From: Terripilifer sp031921685
GTDB taxonomy: Bacteria; Pseudomonadota; Alphaproteobacteria; Rhizobiales; Beijerinckiaceae
Direction: 5' to 3'
DNA length: 64,000 nucleotides
Assembly (NCBI RefSeq): GCF_031921685.1
Contig: NZ_JAPDHU010000001.1
Coordinates: forward strand, 1,674,001-1,738,000
The notes under the pieces were generated by a model. It made no database searches, had not been told where the DNA came from, and saw only the letters and a program-made list of their open reading frames with translations. Shown here piece after piece: positions 24,290-32,566 of the stretch (positions are counted from its first letter, which is position 1; each line of letters opens with the position of its first letter). A program made the position numbers and the translations under genes.

Positions 24290-26572
24290 TCACGCAGCCT
24301 TGGTTTCGATCGGCTTCCCGTCGTTGGCGGCGGGCTTGCCGCCGTTGGCCATTTCGACGAGCTTCTTCAGCATTTCGACGGACATCTCCGGCGAGGTTTC
24401 CGTCTTCTCGACAGTCTTGCGGCCGCCGATTTCCTTGCGCAGGTACGAGTAAGCGCGGAACGGTTCGAGCAGGCCCCACCAGATGAATTCGAACGTGCCC
24501 GAGAAGACATTCTTGTGCGAGCGACGCGTTGCCAGGAAGCGCGGCAGGGCATCGGAATCGGCATACATCAGATCGGCGAGCACATAATATTCGCGCGGCG
24601 TCAGGTCGGCGAAGGCAAGGCCGTGAACGACGACACCGTTCACCGAGCGGCCGGGCTTCATGAGCACCGGCAGGGTTTCCGTCGTGATGATTTCGCCCAT
24701 CGGGGTGATGCTCAAGCGGCCGACGGCGCCTTCATCGGCCTGCGGCGGCGCCTCGTCTTCGAAGGTGATGGCGCAGCCGCCCGCCGAGACGTTGACGATC
24801 TTGGCGGGATATTTCTTGCCGTCGATTTCGATCTCGCCGCGGCGGTCGATGATGAGACGCGGATGACGGTCGAGCTGCTTGCGCTCGGCGACCGCGCCCA
24901 AGGCGACGCCGGCGATCATCAGATTGAACGCATTCCACGCGCCGACCACCAGCATGAGATCGCTGACGCCGGGCTCGAACATATAGCGCCAGGCGGCCAT
25001 CAACGCGCCGGCGAACAACAGGCCATGCAGGGCGAAGAACGGCCAGGCCAGTTCGGAAATATGATCGTTGTCGAGGGACAGACCTTTGGCCGTGACGTTG
25101 AACGTCGGCTTGCGCGGGCTGAGCGCGACCGAGAACAGGGCCTTCGAGAGAAAAACGCCTTGCAGATATTCGTAGAGTTCCGACATCCACGGCCAGCGCA
25201 CATTGCCGTAGAGGTAGTTCTGCAGCATCAAGTTTACGACGATATAGGTCGTCGTATAGGCGAAAGCTTCGTCGACGTTGGAGACAAAGATTTTTACGTC
25301 GAAGAAAATGTAGGAGAGCGGCGCCAGCATGAAGGTGAGGCGCGGCAGCGGGAAGAACCAGAAGGACATGCTGGAGAGATAGGCGAGGCGCTGAATGCCA
25401 TGCAGGCCGCGCTTGAACAGCGGGTTCTTCAAGATGAGAATCTGGAACATGCCCTGCGCCCAGCGTGAGCGCTGGCCGATGAAGGACACGAAGGTTTCCG
25501 GTTGCAGGCCGGCGATCAAAGGCTTGTCGACGAAGACGCTGGTCCAGCCCGAGGAATGCAGATCGAGCGCGGTTTCACAGTCTTCGGTGATGGTGACACC
25601 GGAGAAGCCGCCGACCGATTCAAGTGCCGTGCGACGCAACAGGGCGGCCGAGCCGCAGAAGAATGAGCCGTTCCATTTGTCGAGGCCGCGCTGCGTCACC
25701 GAATAGAACATTTCGTTCTCGGAGGGCATGCGGTTGAAGGTTTGCAGGTTCTTCTCGATCGGATCGGGATTGAGGAAGACGTGCGGTGTCTGCACCAGGA
25801 ACAGTTTCGGATCGCGGGCGAAATAGCCGACGGTCTCGCGCAGGAAGGCGCGGAAGGGCGCGTGATCGGCATCGAAAACGACGACGACCTCGCCGCGCGA
25901 GGCTTTCAGGCCGTTGTTGAGATTGCCGGCCTTGGCATGTTCGTTGCGGGCGCGCGTCAGATATTTCGTGCCCATCTGGGCGCAGAGCGCCTGCAGATCG
26001 GCGCGGCGCTGACGCGCCACTTCGGCTTTCGCCGGATTGGGGTCGTTGCACTTTTGATCGGTGCCGCCGTCATCGAGCAGCCAGACGGTCAGCTTTTCGC
26101 GCGGATAATCCATCGACATGGCGGCGGCCATGGTGGTGGCGAGAATATATTCGTCTTCGTTGTAGGAGGGGATGAACACGTCGACGGTCGGCAGTTCGGT
26201 GTCTTCCTCGCGCGGCAGCGGCTGGCGCTTCAAAGGGTCGGCGTTGATGATCAGACTGATGAACAGGATCATCACGCAATACATCTCGGCAAGGAGCAGG
26301 AAGAGGCCGAGAGAAAAGCCGATCATGTCGGTTGCCGGCGGCAACGTGCTGGTGAAACGCCAATAGAGATAACGCAGGACCACGAACGTGCCGAGCGCCA
26401 GGAAGATTTGTCGCGAGAGTTTGCCGTGGCTGAACTTCCACACCGCGATCATGGCGACGATGACGAAGCAGCCGAGCGTGAATTGCGCGCCGGTACTGAC
26501 AGGCTGAGTCAAAAACAGGACCGCGGCCAGTCCGGACGTCAACCAGGCTGCGGTACGCAACACAACATGCAT
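24290..26572 (-). CDS. bcsA: Cellulose synthase catalytic subunit BcsA
   Basis: The 760-residue inner-membrane GT2 enzyme polymerises UDP-glucose and exports the glucan. Visible motifs in order: N-terminal membrane helices, LLDDGGTD, the metal DAD in VVFDADHAP, TED (acceptor/base), QRSRWAQG (QxxRW), further helices, the gating-loop FNVTAKG, then a PilZ domain with NVSAGG. The PilZ arginine motif reads RKQLDR (Arg-x4-Arg), not the textbook RxxxR, so c-di-GMP contacts may be shifted. It is the first gene of bcsA-B-Z-TPR-N. The ATG at 26572 gives MHVVLRTAAW, a plausible membrane start. Confidence 0.92.
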   Translation of the reverse strand: MHVVLRTAAWLTSGLAAVLFLTQPVSTGAQFTLGCFVIVAMIAVWKFSHGKLSRQIFLALGTFVVLRYLYWRFTSTLPPATDMIGFSLGLFLLLAEMYCVMILFISLIINADPLKRQPLPREEDTELPTVDVFIPSYNEDEYILATTMAAAMSMDYPREKLTVWLLDDGGTDQKCNDPNPAKAEVARQRRADLQALCAQMGTKYLTRARNEHAKAGNLNNGLKASRGEVVVVFDADHAPFRAFLRETVGYFARDPKLFLVQTPHVFLNPDPIEKNLQTFNRMPSENEMFYSVTQRGLDKWNGSFFCGSAALLRRTALESVGGFSGVTITEDCETALDLHSSGWTSVFVDKPLIAGLQPETFVSFIGQRSRWAQGMFQILILKNPLFKRGLHGIQRLAYLSSMSFWFFPLPRLTFMLAPLSYIFFDVKIFVSNVDEAFAYTTTYIVVNLMLQNYLYGNVRWPWMSELYEYLQGVFLSKALFSVALSPRKPTFNVTAKGLSLDNDHISELAWPFFALHGLLFAGALMAAWRYMFEPGVSDLMLVVGAWNAFNLMIAGVALGAVAERKQLDRHPRLIIDRRGEIEIDGKKYPAKIVNVSAGGCAITFEDEAPPQADEGAVGRLSITPMGEIITTETLPVLMKPGRSVNGVVVHGLAFADLTPREYYVLADLMYADSDALPRFLATRRSHKNVFSGTFEFIWWGLLEPFRAYSYLRKEIGGRKTVEKTETSPEMSVEMLKKLVEMANGGKPAANDGKPIETKAA

Positions 26573-26851
26573 CTAACCCGACTCCAACGCGACCCGTTAA
26601 CCCTACTGGGAAAGATGTAACGAAGGGTTTAATGCCCTGACTCTCTTCAGATTTCGGGCGATATTTATTGTTAACGGTGTGTTGCCCCATGCCGGCAAAG
26701 CACCTGATTTCGCATCCATCAGTGAGAGGGGTTCGGGTTAAGAGTCTGTTAATCGCCGCTCATGCGTTTCGCTCTTTGATGGCGGTCAGGGCCACAAAGG
26801 CGAGTCATAACAAGGCGTCACGCCATCGTGCGTTTGTTACGAAAGGCCGCC
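26573..26851. other. Intergenic region upstream of bcsA, 279 bp
   Basis: This gap between bcsS and bcsA (both minus strand) must hold the bcsA promoter. Several AT-rich patches occur (around 26660-26680 and 26740-26755), but I could not fix a -35/-10 pair. A 64-codon plus-strand frame here has no ribosome binding site and no coding character. Confidence 0.4.
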
Positions 26852-27604
26852 TTAGAAGGTGATGCGGGCGTCGAGGATGCCGTAGAAGCCGGTGCCGCGA
26901 ACGCGATCGCTGACATAGCCGCCCGAGAGGCCAAACTGTAGCGCGCCGAATCGCAGGCCGCTGACATGGGCGCCGGCGCGCCATTGGCTGTAGAAATTAT
27001 CGCCGAGGAAGAGCACTTCCGGGCCGACGAAGATGCGATCGACGATGGCGATACCCGCCTTCAGGCGAGCATAATAGGACATATGCGCCGTGGAGAAGGA
27101 GAAGACACCGGAGACCATCGTGTAATCGGTCGGATTGGCATAGAAATCGGCCGAGACCTTCAAGCCACCGGCCATGCCAGCCGATTTGTTCTGAATGTCG
27201 ACCTTGTCGAGATTGTTGTTGTTGATTTCGGCGCCGATATAGCCGGCGAAGGTGGCGGTGCGGGTCACCCATTCATAGCCGACGAGGAGCGAGCCGCTCG
27301 CCTGCGTGCCCTGGACGCGGCCGACGCCGGCCGTGGTCGATATATAATTATAAGAGCCGAGCAGGCCGCTAAGGCGCAGGCGTAAGCCGGTTTCCTCGAG
27401 CTTGCTGAACGGCGCGATCGTGCCGATCAGGGTGCCGGTCTTCGAATCCTGCGAACTGCCGGTCAGCGACAGGTCGATGGCGACGCTGGGCCGCGTGTCG
27501 TTCTGCGGCGTGCGCGCCGCGCCCGTGTACCACTCCTGCGCCTGGGCGCTCGTGGCGCCGGCGAGAAGGGCCGCGGAAAGAATGAGAACTCGACAACGCA
27601 TCAC
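26852..27604 (-). CDS. bcsS: Cellulose biosynthesis protein BcsS
   Basis: The 250-residue secreted protein has a signal peptide (LLAGATSAQAQ) and alternating hydrophobic strands ending in a C-terminal aromatic residue (GFYGILDARITF), the look of a small outer-membrane beta-barrel. It matches BcsS, a protein of rhizobial cellulose loci with unknown mechanism; a channel or surface role is plausible. It lies 279 bp upstream of bcsA on the same strand, so it may have a separate transcript. Confidence 0.8.
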   Translation of the reverse strand: MMRCRVLILSAALLAGATSAQAQEWYTGAARTPQNDTRPSVAIDLSLTGSSQDSKTGTLIGTIAPFSKLEETGLRLRLSGLLGSYNYISTTAGVGRVQGTQASGSLLVGYEWVTRTATFAGYIGAEINNNNLDKVDIQNKSAGMAGGLKVSADFYANPTDYTMVSGVFSFSTAHMSYYARLKAGIAIVDRIFVGPEVLFLGDNFYSQWRAGAHVSGLRFGALQFGLSGGYVSDRVRGTGFYGILDARITF

Positions 27605-27781
27605 GCCGATAACCCGTACCCATCCCGGTGCGCGCCGGAGCCATCCGGCGCAGGAAACCTTGGTATTCGGGTCGACTATCGGGGGTGGACTTTACGCGGG
27701 AGTTAATTGAAGGCGGTCAGGATTTATTATCTCTAACGAGAGGTAAACGCTGGCCGCTTCAAGCCCTCCCATATTGAGACA

Positions 27782-28195
27782 TCAAAGATTGATGACGACG
27801 TAATCGTCCTCGACCGTCACTTTGAAGGTCTCGGCGACATAAGGGCCTTTGTTGAGCTCGGCGCCCGGTTCGACCTTGGCGTCGTAGGCGCGCACGCGCG
27901 TTCCCGTCGGATCGCACCAGGACTGGCCGGTGCGGATGTCGAACTCCCAACCATGCCAGGGGCATTTGATGAATTCGCCGGATCGCGACAGGCGATATTC
28001 GCCGGGCACGTCGGCCTCGGCCAGGCCGACGAGACGGCCTGAGCAGAGCGAGCCCGCTTCGTGCGGACACTTGTCGCCGATGGCGAAGAATTCCCCTTTC
28101 AGATTGAATAGAGCGATCGGGCGTCCCTTCACCGTGACCAGTTTGCGGTCTCCCGGTTGAACATCCGCGACTTTTGCAACGACATGCCGATCCAT
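27782..28195 (-). CDS. Rieske [2Fe-2S] ferredoxin-like protein
   Basis: The 137-residue soluble protein has both Rieske cluster motifs, CPHEAG and CPWHGWEFD (C-x-H and C-x2-H), and no membrane anchor. It is the ferredoxin type that feeds electrons to a ring-hydroxylating oxygenase, though no oxygenase is present in the window. The ATG at 28195 is preferred; a GTG at 28201 overlaps the stop of the upstream amidohydrolase, so coupling is likely either way. It is the last gene of a three-gene unit with two amidohydrolases. Confidence 0.8.
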   Translation of the reverse strand: MDRHVVAKVADVQPGDRKLVTVKGRPIALFNLKGEFFAIGDKCPHEAGSLCSGRLVGLAEADVPGEYRLSRSGEFIKCPWHGWEFDIRTGQSWCDPTGTRVRAYDAKVEPGAELNKGPYVAETFKVTVEDDYVVINL

Positions 28196-28197
28196 AA

Positions 28198-29310
28198 TCA
28201 CTTCAATCCGTACAATGCTCGGGCATTGCCCGCCAAAATCGCCTGCTGTTTCTCCGGGCTCAGGGTGAGCTTGCTCAAAACGAAACGCGGGTCGTCGAAA
28301 TCCCAGTGGGGATAGTCAGTCGAGAACATGATGCGGTCGCTGCCGACCAGTTCGAAGGTCTCGGCGAGATCGCTGTCCTTGTCGGGCTCGTCGAGCGGCT
28401 GCGTCGTCAGCCAGATGTGGTCGTGGATATATTCGGACGGCAGGCGCTTGAGATGCGGCACTTCGGCCTTCAGGCGCTTGTAGTGCTTGTCGAGCCGCCA
28501 CTTCAGCGCCGGCATCCAGGCGATGCCGCCTTCGACCAGCACGACGCGCAATTGCGGGAAGCGTTCGAACACGCCTTCCAGCACCAGGCTGGTGACGAGC
28601 TGCTGCATGCCCTGCACATTGGTGTGCTGTTCCTCGATGTAATAGGACGGATAGCCACTGGCGGTGGCGGGATAGCCATTGATGCCGCCGACATGCAGCG
28701 CCAACGGCCGCTTGGCGGCAACCGCCGCTTCATAGATCGGCCAGTAGCGCTTGCGGCCGAGCGGCTCCAGCGAGCGCGGCGGCAGCATGATCTGCGCGAA
28801 GCGTTCGTCGCCGGCCCGCTTCTCGATTTCGGCGATGGCGGCTTCCGGATCTTCCTGCGTCACGACGATGGAAGCGCGCAGGCGCGGTTCCGGCGTCACC
28901 CATTTGGCGATCTGCCAATCGTTGACGGCGGTGGCGAGCGCTGCGCCGTATCCGAGATTGCGTTGATTGCCGGGGCCGCGATTGAGCGGCATCAGCATGC
29001 CATATTCGACGCCATTGGCATCGAGATGCTGGGCGCGCATGAATTCGAGATCGGATCCGGGCGGACCTTTCGGCGGCCAGGCATCGGCGCGCGAGACTTC
29101 CGGCGCCATGCGCGGATGGGACAGCGTGTCGGCGAAGGCCTGGCGATAATGGCCGCCGAAAGTCTTCACATGTTCGCGCCAGCGCTCCGGCAGGAAAGGG
29201 TGGATTTCATCGGGTGTCGAGAAGCCCGGATGGATGTCGCAATCGACGACGCTGAGTTTCTGGCGCTGCGGGCGCTGGGCTTTCGGCCGTTCGGCGGTAA
29301 CTATGCTCAT
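28198..29310 (-). CDS. Amidohydrolase family protein (ACMSD-like)
   Basis: The 370-residue TIM-barrel metal hydrolase/decarboxylase of the amidohydrolase-2 family has the N-terminal metal motif DCDIHP (DxH variant of HxH), a central ligand in LALHVGGINGY, and the terminal FSTDYPHWD with the catalytic Asp. It is related to the gene just upstream (shared WPIYE motif and FSTDxPHW ends), a tandem pair. ATG overlaps the upstream stop by 4 nt. Substrate unknown; catabolism of a ring-derived acid is likely from family and context. Confidence 0.8.
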   Translation of the reverse strand: MSIVTAERPKAQRPQRQKLSVVDCDIHPGFSTPDEIHPFLPERWREHVKTFGGHYRQAFADTLSHPRMAPEVSRADAWPPKGPPGSDLEFMRAQHLDANGVEYGMLMPLNRGPGNQRNLGYGAALATAVNDWQIAKWVTPEPRLRASIVVTQEDPEAAIAEIEKRAGDERFAQIMLPPRSLEPLGRKRYWPIYEAAVAAKRPLALHVGGINGYPATASGYPSYYIEEQHTNVQGMQQLVTSLVLEGVFERFPQLRVVLVEGGIAWMPALKWRLDKHYKRLKAEVPHLKRLPSEYIHDHIWLTTQPLDEPDKDSDLAETFELVGSDRIMFSTDYPHWDFDDPRFVLSKLTLSPEKQQAILAGNARALYGLK

Positions 29311-30419
29311 GGCGAAATCTCCTTCGGCGCGAAGGCCGGAACCGATGTGGTCTCGGTGAGGCGCGGATAGGTATCGAGCGCGTTTTGATAGAGAATCTTC
29401 GGCGCGAGCGGCGACGACGGGCTGAGTGGCAGAGCATCCTTGCCGTCGAAATGCCAGTGCGGAAAGTCGGTCGAGAACAAGATGAGCTGATCGGACTGCA
29501 TCTGTTCGACGAAACGCTCCAGCCGACCGCTGCCTTCCGGTTCATCGAAAGGCTGCAAGGTGAGGCGAATGTGCTGGCGCACTAATTCACTCGGCACCTG
29601 CTTTACCCAGGGAATTTCCGGACGCACGCCGCGCCAGGTCTTGTTCAGGCGCCACATGCTGGCGGGGAGCCAGGTGACGCCCGATTCGATGAGCACGACT
29701 TTCAAGTCGGGGAATTTGGCGAAAGCGCCTTCGCAAACCAGGCTCACCACCTGATTTTCGAAGGCGAAGGCATTGGCGACATAATCTTCGAGGAAGAAAG
29801 AGCCCCAGCCATTCAGGGTCGGATGGTGATAGAGGCCGCCAGCATGGACGCCGATCGGCAGGTTATGGCGCACGGCCACTTCATAGATCGGCCAGAGGCT
29901 GCGGCGGCCGAGCAATTCATTGCCCATGGCGAGCAGAGTGATCTGGACGAAACGCTTGTCGTGGGCGCGACGTTCGATCTCCTCGACGGCCAGTTCCGGC
30001 GATTGCTGCGGCACCAGGATCGAGGCGCGCAGGCGCGGTTCCTTGTCGAGCCAGGTGTCGGCGACCCAATCGTTGACCGCCTTGCACATGACGGCGGCGA
30101 GATCCTCGCTATGCAGTGCCATGCCGCCGAACAGGCAATTGGCGATCGCGAAGCTGGAGCCGAAGCCATCAAGCGCCTGGCTGCGCAGAAGCTCGAGGTC
30201 GCTGCCGGGCTTGCCGGACTTCGGGCGCCAATCGGGGCGCGCTGCCAGCGGTGTGTTCGGCGGATCGCCGGTCAGCGTGAAGCTCGTTTTTTCGATGCCG
30301 CGCGAGCGAAAGGCGTCGTACCAATAGGCATCGAGATAGGGCATCAAGGCAGCGGTGTTCGGCACGGCGATATGCACGTCGCAATCAATCGCCGGATGGC
30401 CGAAGATGGAGTTTGGCAT
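29307..30419 (-). CDS. Amidohydrolase family protein (ACMSD-like), paralogue
   Basis: The 370-residue protein is the first gene of the minus-strand unit. Motifs: DCDVHI at the N-terminus, LPIGVHAGGLYHH in the middle, LFSTDFPHWHF near the end. It resembles its downstream neighbour over the full length, pointing to an old tandem duplication with divergence; perhaps the two form a heteromer or act on successive intermediates. I take ATG 30419; a TTG two codons earlier is possible. No strong Shine-Dalgarno is visible. Confidence 0.78.
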   Translation of the reverse strand: MPNSIFGHPAIDCDVHIAVPNTAALMPYLDAYWYDAFRSRGIEKTSFTLTGDPPNTPLAARPDWRPKSGKPGSDLELLRSQALDGFGSSFAIANCLFGGMALHSEDLAAVMCKAVNDWVADTWLDKEPRLRASILVPQQSPELAVEEIERRAHDKRFVQITLLAMGNELLGRRSLWPIYEVAVRHNLPIGVHAGGLYHHPTLNGWGSFFLEDYVANAFAFENQVVSLVCEGAFAKFPDLKVVLIESGVTWLPASMWRLNKTWRGVRPEIPWVKQVPSELVRQHIRLTLQPFDEPEGSGRLERFVEQMQSDQLILFSTDFPHWHFDGKDALPLSPSSPLAPKILYQNALDTYPRLTETTSVPAFAPKEISP

Positions 30420-30694
30420 TGCCAAAATAGCGGCTCCTGGTTTCCACGTTTCCAGAGTTTACGTTTCCTTGGGGGCGGTGCTGAAACGTCATGCGGCTTG
30501 CGCCAGCTTGGCGTTGGCGGCCCTCTGGTTGCCGCGATCTTACCGCAACCGTTTTCATGAAACCAGCGCGCTAGACAGGCAGGCTGACAATGTTAATGTC
30601 GCGCCGACCCGTCATGCGGTTTGCCTTACGGCACCGGCTTGCGTGGCATGGCCCGATTTTCTTGGCCCAATTTTCCGGAGTGGGAGGGATACCA
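30420..30694. other. Divergent intergenic region, 275 bp
   Basis: The region lies between the amidohydrolase unit and the binding-protein gene and must contain both promoters. No regulator gene or clear operator was found. A frame extending the binding protein back to 30590 is possible but lacks a signal-peptide start there. Confidence 0.35.
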
Positions 30695-31726
30695 ATGACC
30701 GCCAAATTCAACCGCATGCTCGCCACAGGCCTTGTGGCGCTGTTTGCTGCGCTGCCGGCGCAGGCGCAAGAGAACGCGCAACAGAACTGGGATGCGGTGG
30801 TCGCGGCGGCCAAGAAGGAAGGTTCGATCGTCGTCTATCACGCGCAGCTCGGCGCGGCCCATTGGAAGGACGTGGTGCGTGCCTTCGAGAGCAAATACGG
30901 CATCAAGGTGCAGGAATATGATGCGCGCGCCAGCGAATTGACCGAGCGCATCCGTGTCGAGCAGACCTCGAAGCGCTATGTCGCCGACGTCGAATTCCAC
31001 GGCAAGGCCTCCATCGCCCAGCAGCAGATCGAGACCGATTTCATCGCCGAGATTGGCAATATTCCGAACGCCAAGAATCTGCGCGACGACTACCCGGCCG
31101 ACAAATATTCGGTTCCGGCCTGGAGCCAGATCGTCTGCATGCTGTCGAACACCAATCTGATCAAGCCGGAAGACGAGCCGAAGAATTGGACCGATCTGCT
31201 CGACCCGAAATACAAGGGCAAATTGCTGGCCGACGACATGCGCGCTGTTGGCTCCGGTCAGACCATGTTCGGCGTCACGTTCAAGAAATACGGCGCTGAG
31301 TTTCACAAGAAGCTGAACACGCAGGATCTCGTGTTCAATCGCGACCTGCAGATCAATTCGCGCCGTATCGCACGCGGCGAGAATGCCATCTTCATCCATC
31401 AGATCATCGCCTTCGCGTCCGAACTGAAGGGCCTGCCGGTGAAAGTGCTGCTGCCGACCGACGGTTGTCCCTATACGGGCATTCGCGGCGCCATTCTGAA
31501 GGGCGCGCCGCATCCGAACGCCGCGCGGGTCTTCATCAACCATTTCCTCGAATTGGATTCGCAGGTGCGCTACGCCAATGCCTGGATGGGCACGGTGATA
31601 AAAGGCGTCGCCGAAAAGCTCACCGATGCGGATGCCAAGCGTTATGCGGATGTGAAGCTGATGGGCGAGATCGACTACACCGAACGCGACGCCATGCTGA
31701 AGGCAGCCGTCGAAATCTATAAGTAG
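30695..31726 (+). CDS. Periplasmic solute-binding protein (iron-type family 1)
   Basis: The 343-residue protein has a signal peptide (LFAALPAQAQ) and the bilobal extracellular solute-binding fold seen in Fe3+/putrescine/thiamine-type ABC systems (KKEGSIVVYHAQ, FESKYGIKVQEYD, LDPKYKGKLLADD). GGGAGGG precedes the ATG at 30695. No permease or ATPase gene is adjacent; instead a maleylacetoacetate isomerase follows after 3 nt, so it may import an aromatic or organic acid. Ligand unknown. Confidence 0.8.
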   Translation: MTAKFNRMLATGLVALFAALPAQAQENAQQNWDAVVAAAKKEGSIVVYHAQLGAAHWKDVVRAFESKYGIKVQEYDARASELTERIRVEQTSKRYVADVEFHGKASIAQQQIETDFIAEIGNIPNAKNLRDDYPADKYSVPAWSQIVCMLSNTNLIKPEDEPKNWTDLLDPKYKGKLLADDMRAVGSGQTMFGVTFKKYGAEFHKKLNTQDLVFNRDLQINSRRIARGENAIFIHQIIAFASELKGLPVKVLLPTDGCPYTGIRGAILKGAPHPNAARVFINHFLELDSQVRYANAWMGTVIKGVAEKLTDADAKRYADVKLMGEIDYTERDAMLKAAVEIYK

Positions 31727-31729
31727 ATC

Positions 31730-32374
31730 ATGGTCGACACTTATCTCGTTCACGGCGCGGTGCGGTCCTCGGCGGCCTACCGCGTCCGCATCGTGATGAA
31801 ACTGAAAGGTCTCGCCTATCGCGAGATCTTTCTCGATCTTGCCGGCGGCGAGCAGAACCAGCAGGACTATCGCGCCGTCAATCCGCAGGGTCTGGTGCCG
31901 GCACTGGTGTGCTCCGATGGTGCCGTGCTCAACCAGTCGATGGCGATCATCGAATATCTCGACGACATGCATGCGGAAGTTCCGGTGATGCCGCGCGATG
32001 CGCGTGGCCGCGCCCGCGTGCGCGCGCTGTCACAGATGGTCGCCTGCGACATTCATCCGATCAACAATATGCGGGTGCGCAATCATATCCGCGATCTGTT
32101 CCCCGATGATCCCGATGCGGTGGCGAACTGGATGGAGATTTGGAGCAAGGCGGGTTTTGATGCGCTTGAAGCGCGGCTCGCCAGCGACACGCAGACCGGC
32201 CGCTTCTGTCATGGCGACACGCCGACCATGGCGGATGCCTGTCTCGTGCCGCAGGTCGCCAATGCGCGGCTGAGCCAGCGCGATCTGTCGCCCTATCCGA
32301 CGATCCTGCGCATCGCGGAAGCCTGCGAGGCCCTGCCGGCTTTCGAAGCGGCGCGGCCGGACAAGCAGGTTTAA
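31730..32374 (+). CDS. maiA: Maleylacetoacetate isomerase (zeta-class GST)
   Basis: The 214-residue protein is a zeta-class glutathione transferase. The thioredoxin-like domain has the active-site RSSAAYRVRI and NQSMAIIEYLDD (GSH binding); the helical domain has ACDIHPINNMRV, diagnostic of MaiA. It isomerises maleylacetoacetate or maleylpyruvate to the fumaryl form in homogentisate or gentisate breakdown. No homogentisate or gentisate dioxygenase is in the window, though an FAH protein lies 17 kb away. It is 3 nt after the binding-protein gene, so they form one transcript. Confidence 0.88.
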   Translation: MVDTYLVHGAVRSSAAYRVRIVMKLKGLAYREIFLDLAGGEQNQQDYRAVNPQGLVPALVCSDGAVLNQSMAIIEYLDDMHAEVPVMPRDARGRARVRALSQMVACDIHPINNMRVRNHIRDLFPDDPDAVANWMEIWSKAGFDALEARLASDTQTGRFCHGDTPTMADACLVPQVANARLSQRDLSPYPTILRIAEACEALPAFEAARPDKQV

Positions 32375-32392
32375 TCGTTCTCACGCATCTTG

Positions 32393-32546
32393 GTTTCATC
32401 CCGGACACGCGCAGCGTGATCGGGGAGCCAGGGGCAAGCGGTAAAGCCTGCGATCACGGCGCTGATGCGGCTTTCGCAACAACGAAGATTTCGCCACACG
32501 CCCCTGGTTCCCGGATCACTTGCTGCGCAAGTGTCCGGGATGACAC
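32393..32546. repeat. Convergent-junction repeat, copy A
   Basis: The element lies between maiA (+) and the hydrolase gene (-). It has two mirror-image halves, each a hairpin. Left: outer arms CCCGGA and a decayed TCGGGG, inner stem CACGC/GCGTG, loop GCA. Right: outer CCCGGA/TCCGGG, inner CACTTGC/GCAAGTG, loop TGC. Ends read TTTCATCC and GGATGACA. Confidence 0.85.
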
Positions 32547-32566
32547 CAAGGCGGCGGCTGAAATCC

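Noticed and set aside
26668..26862. 64-codon plus-strand frame upstream of bcsA
   Set aside because: No ribosome binding site, no homology signal, and it runs into the end of bcsS.
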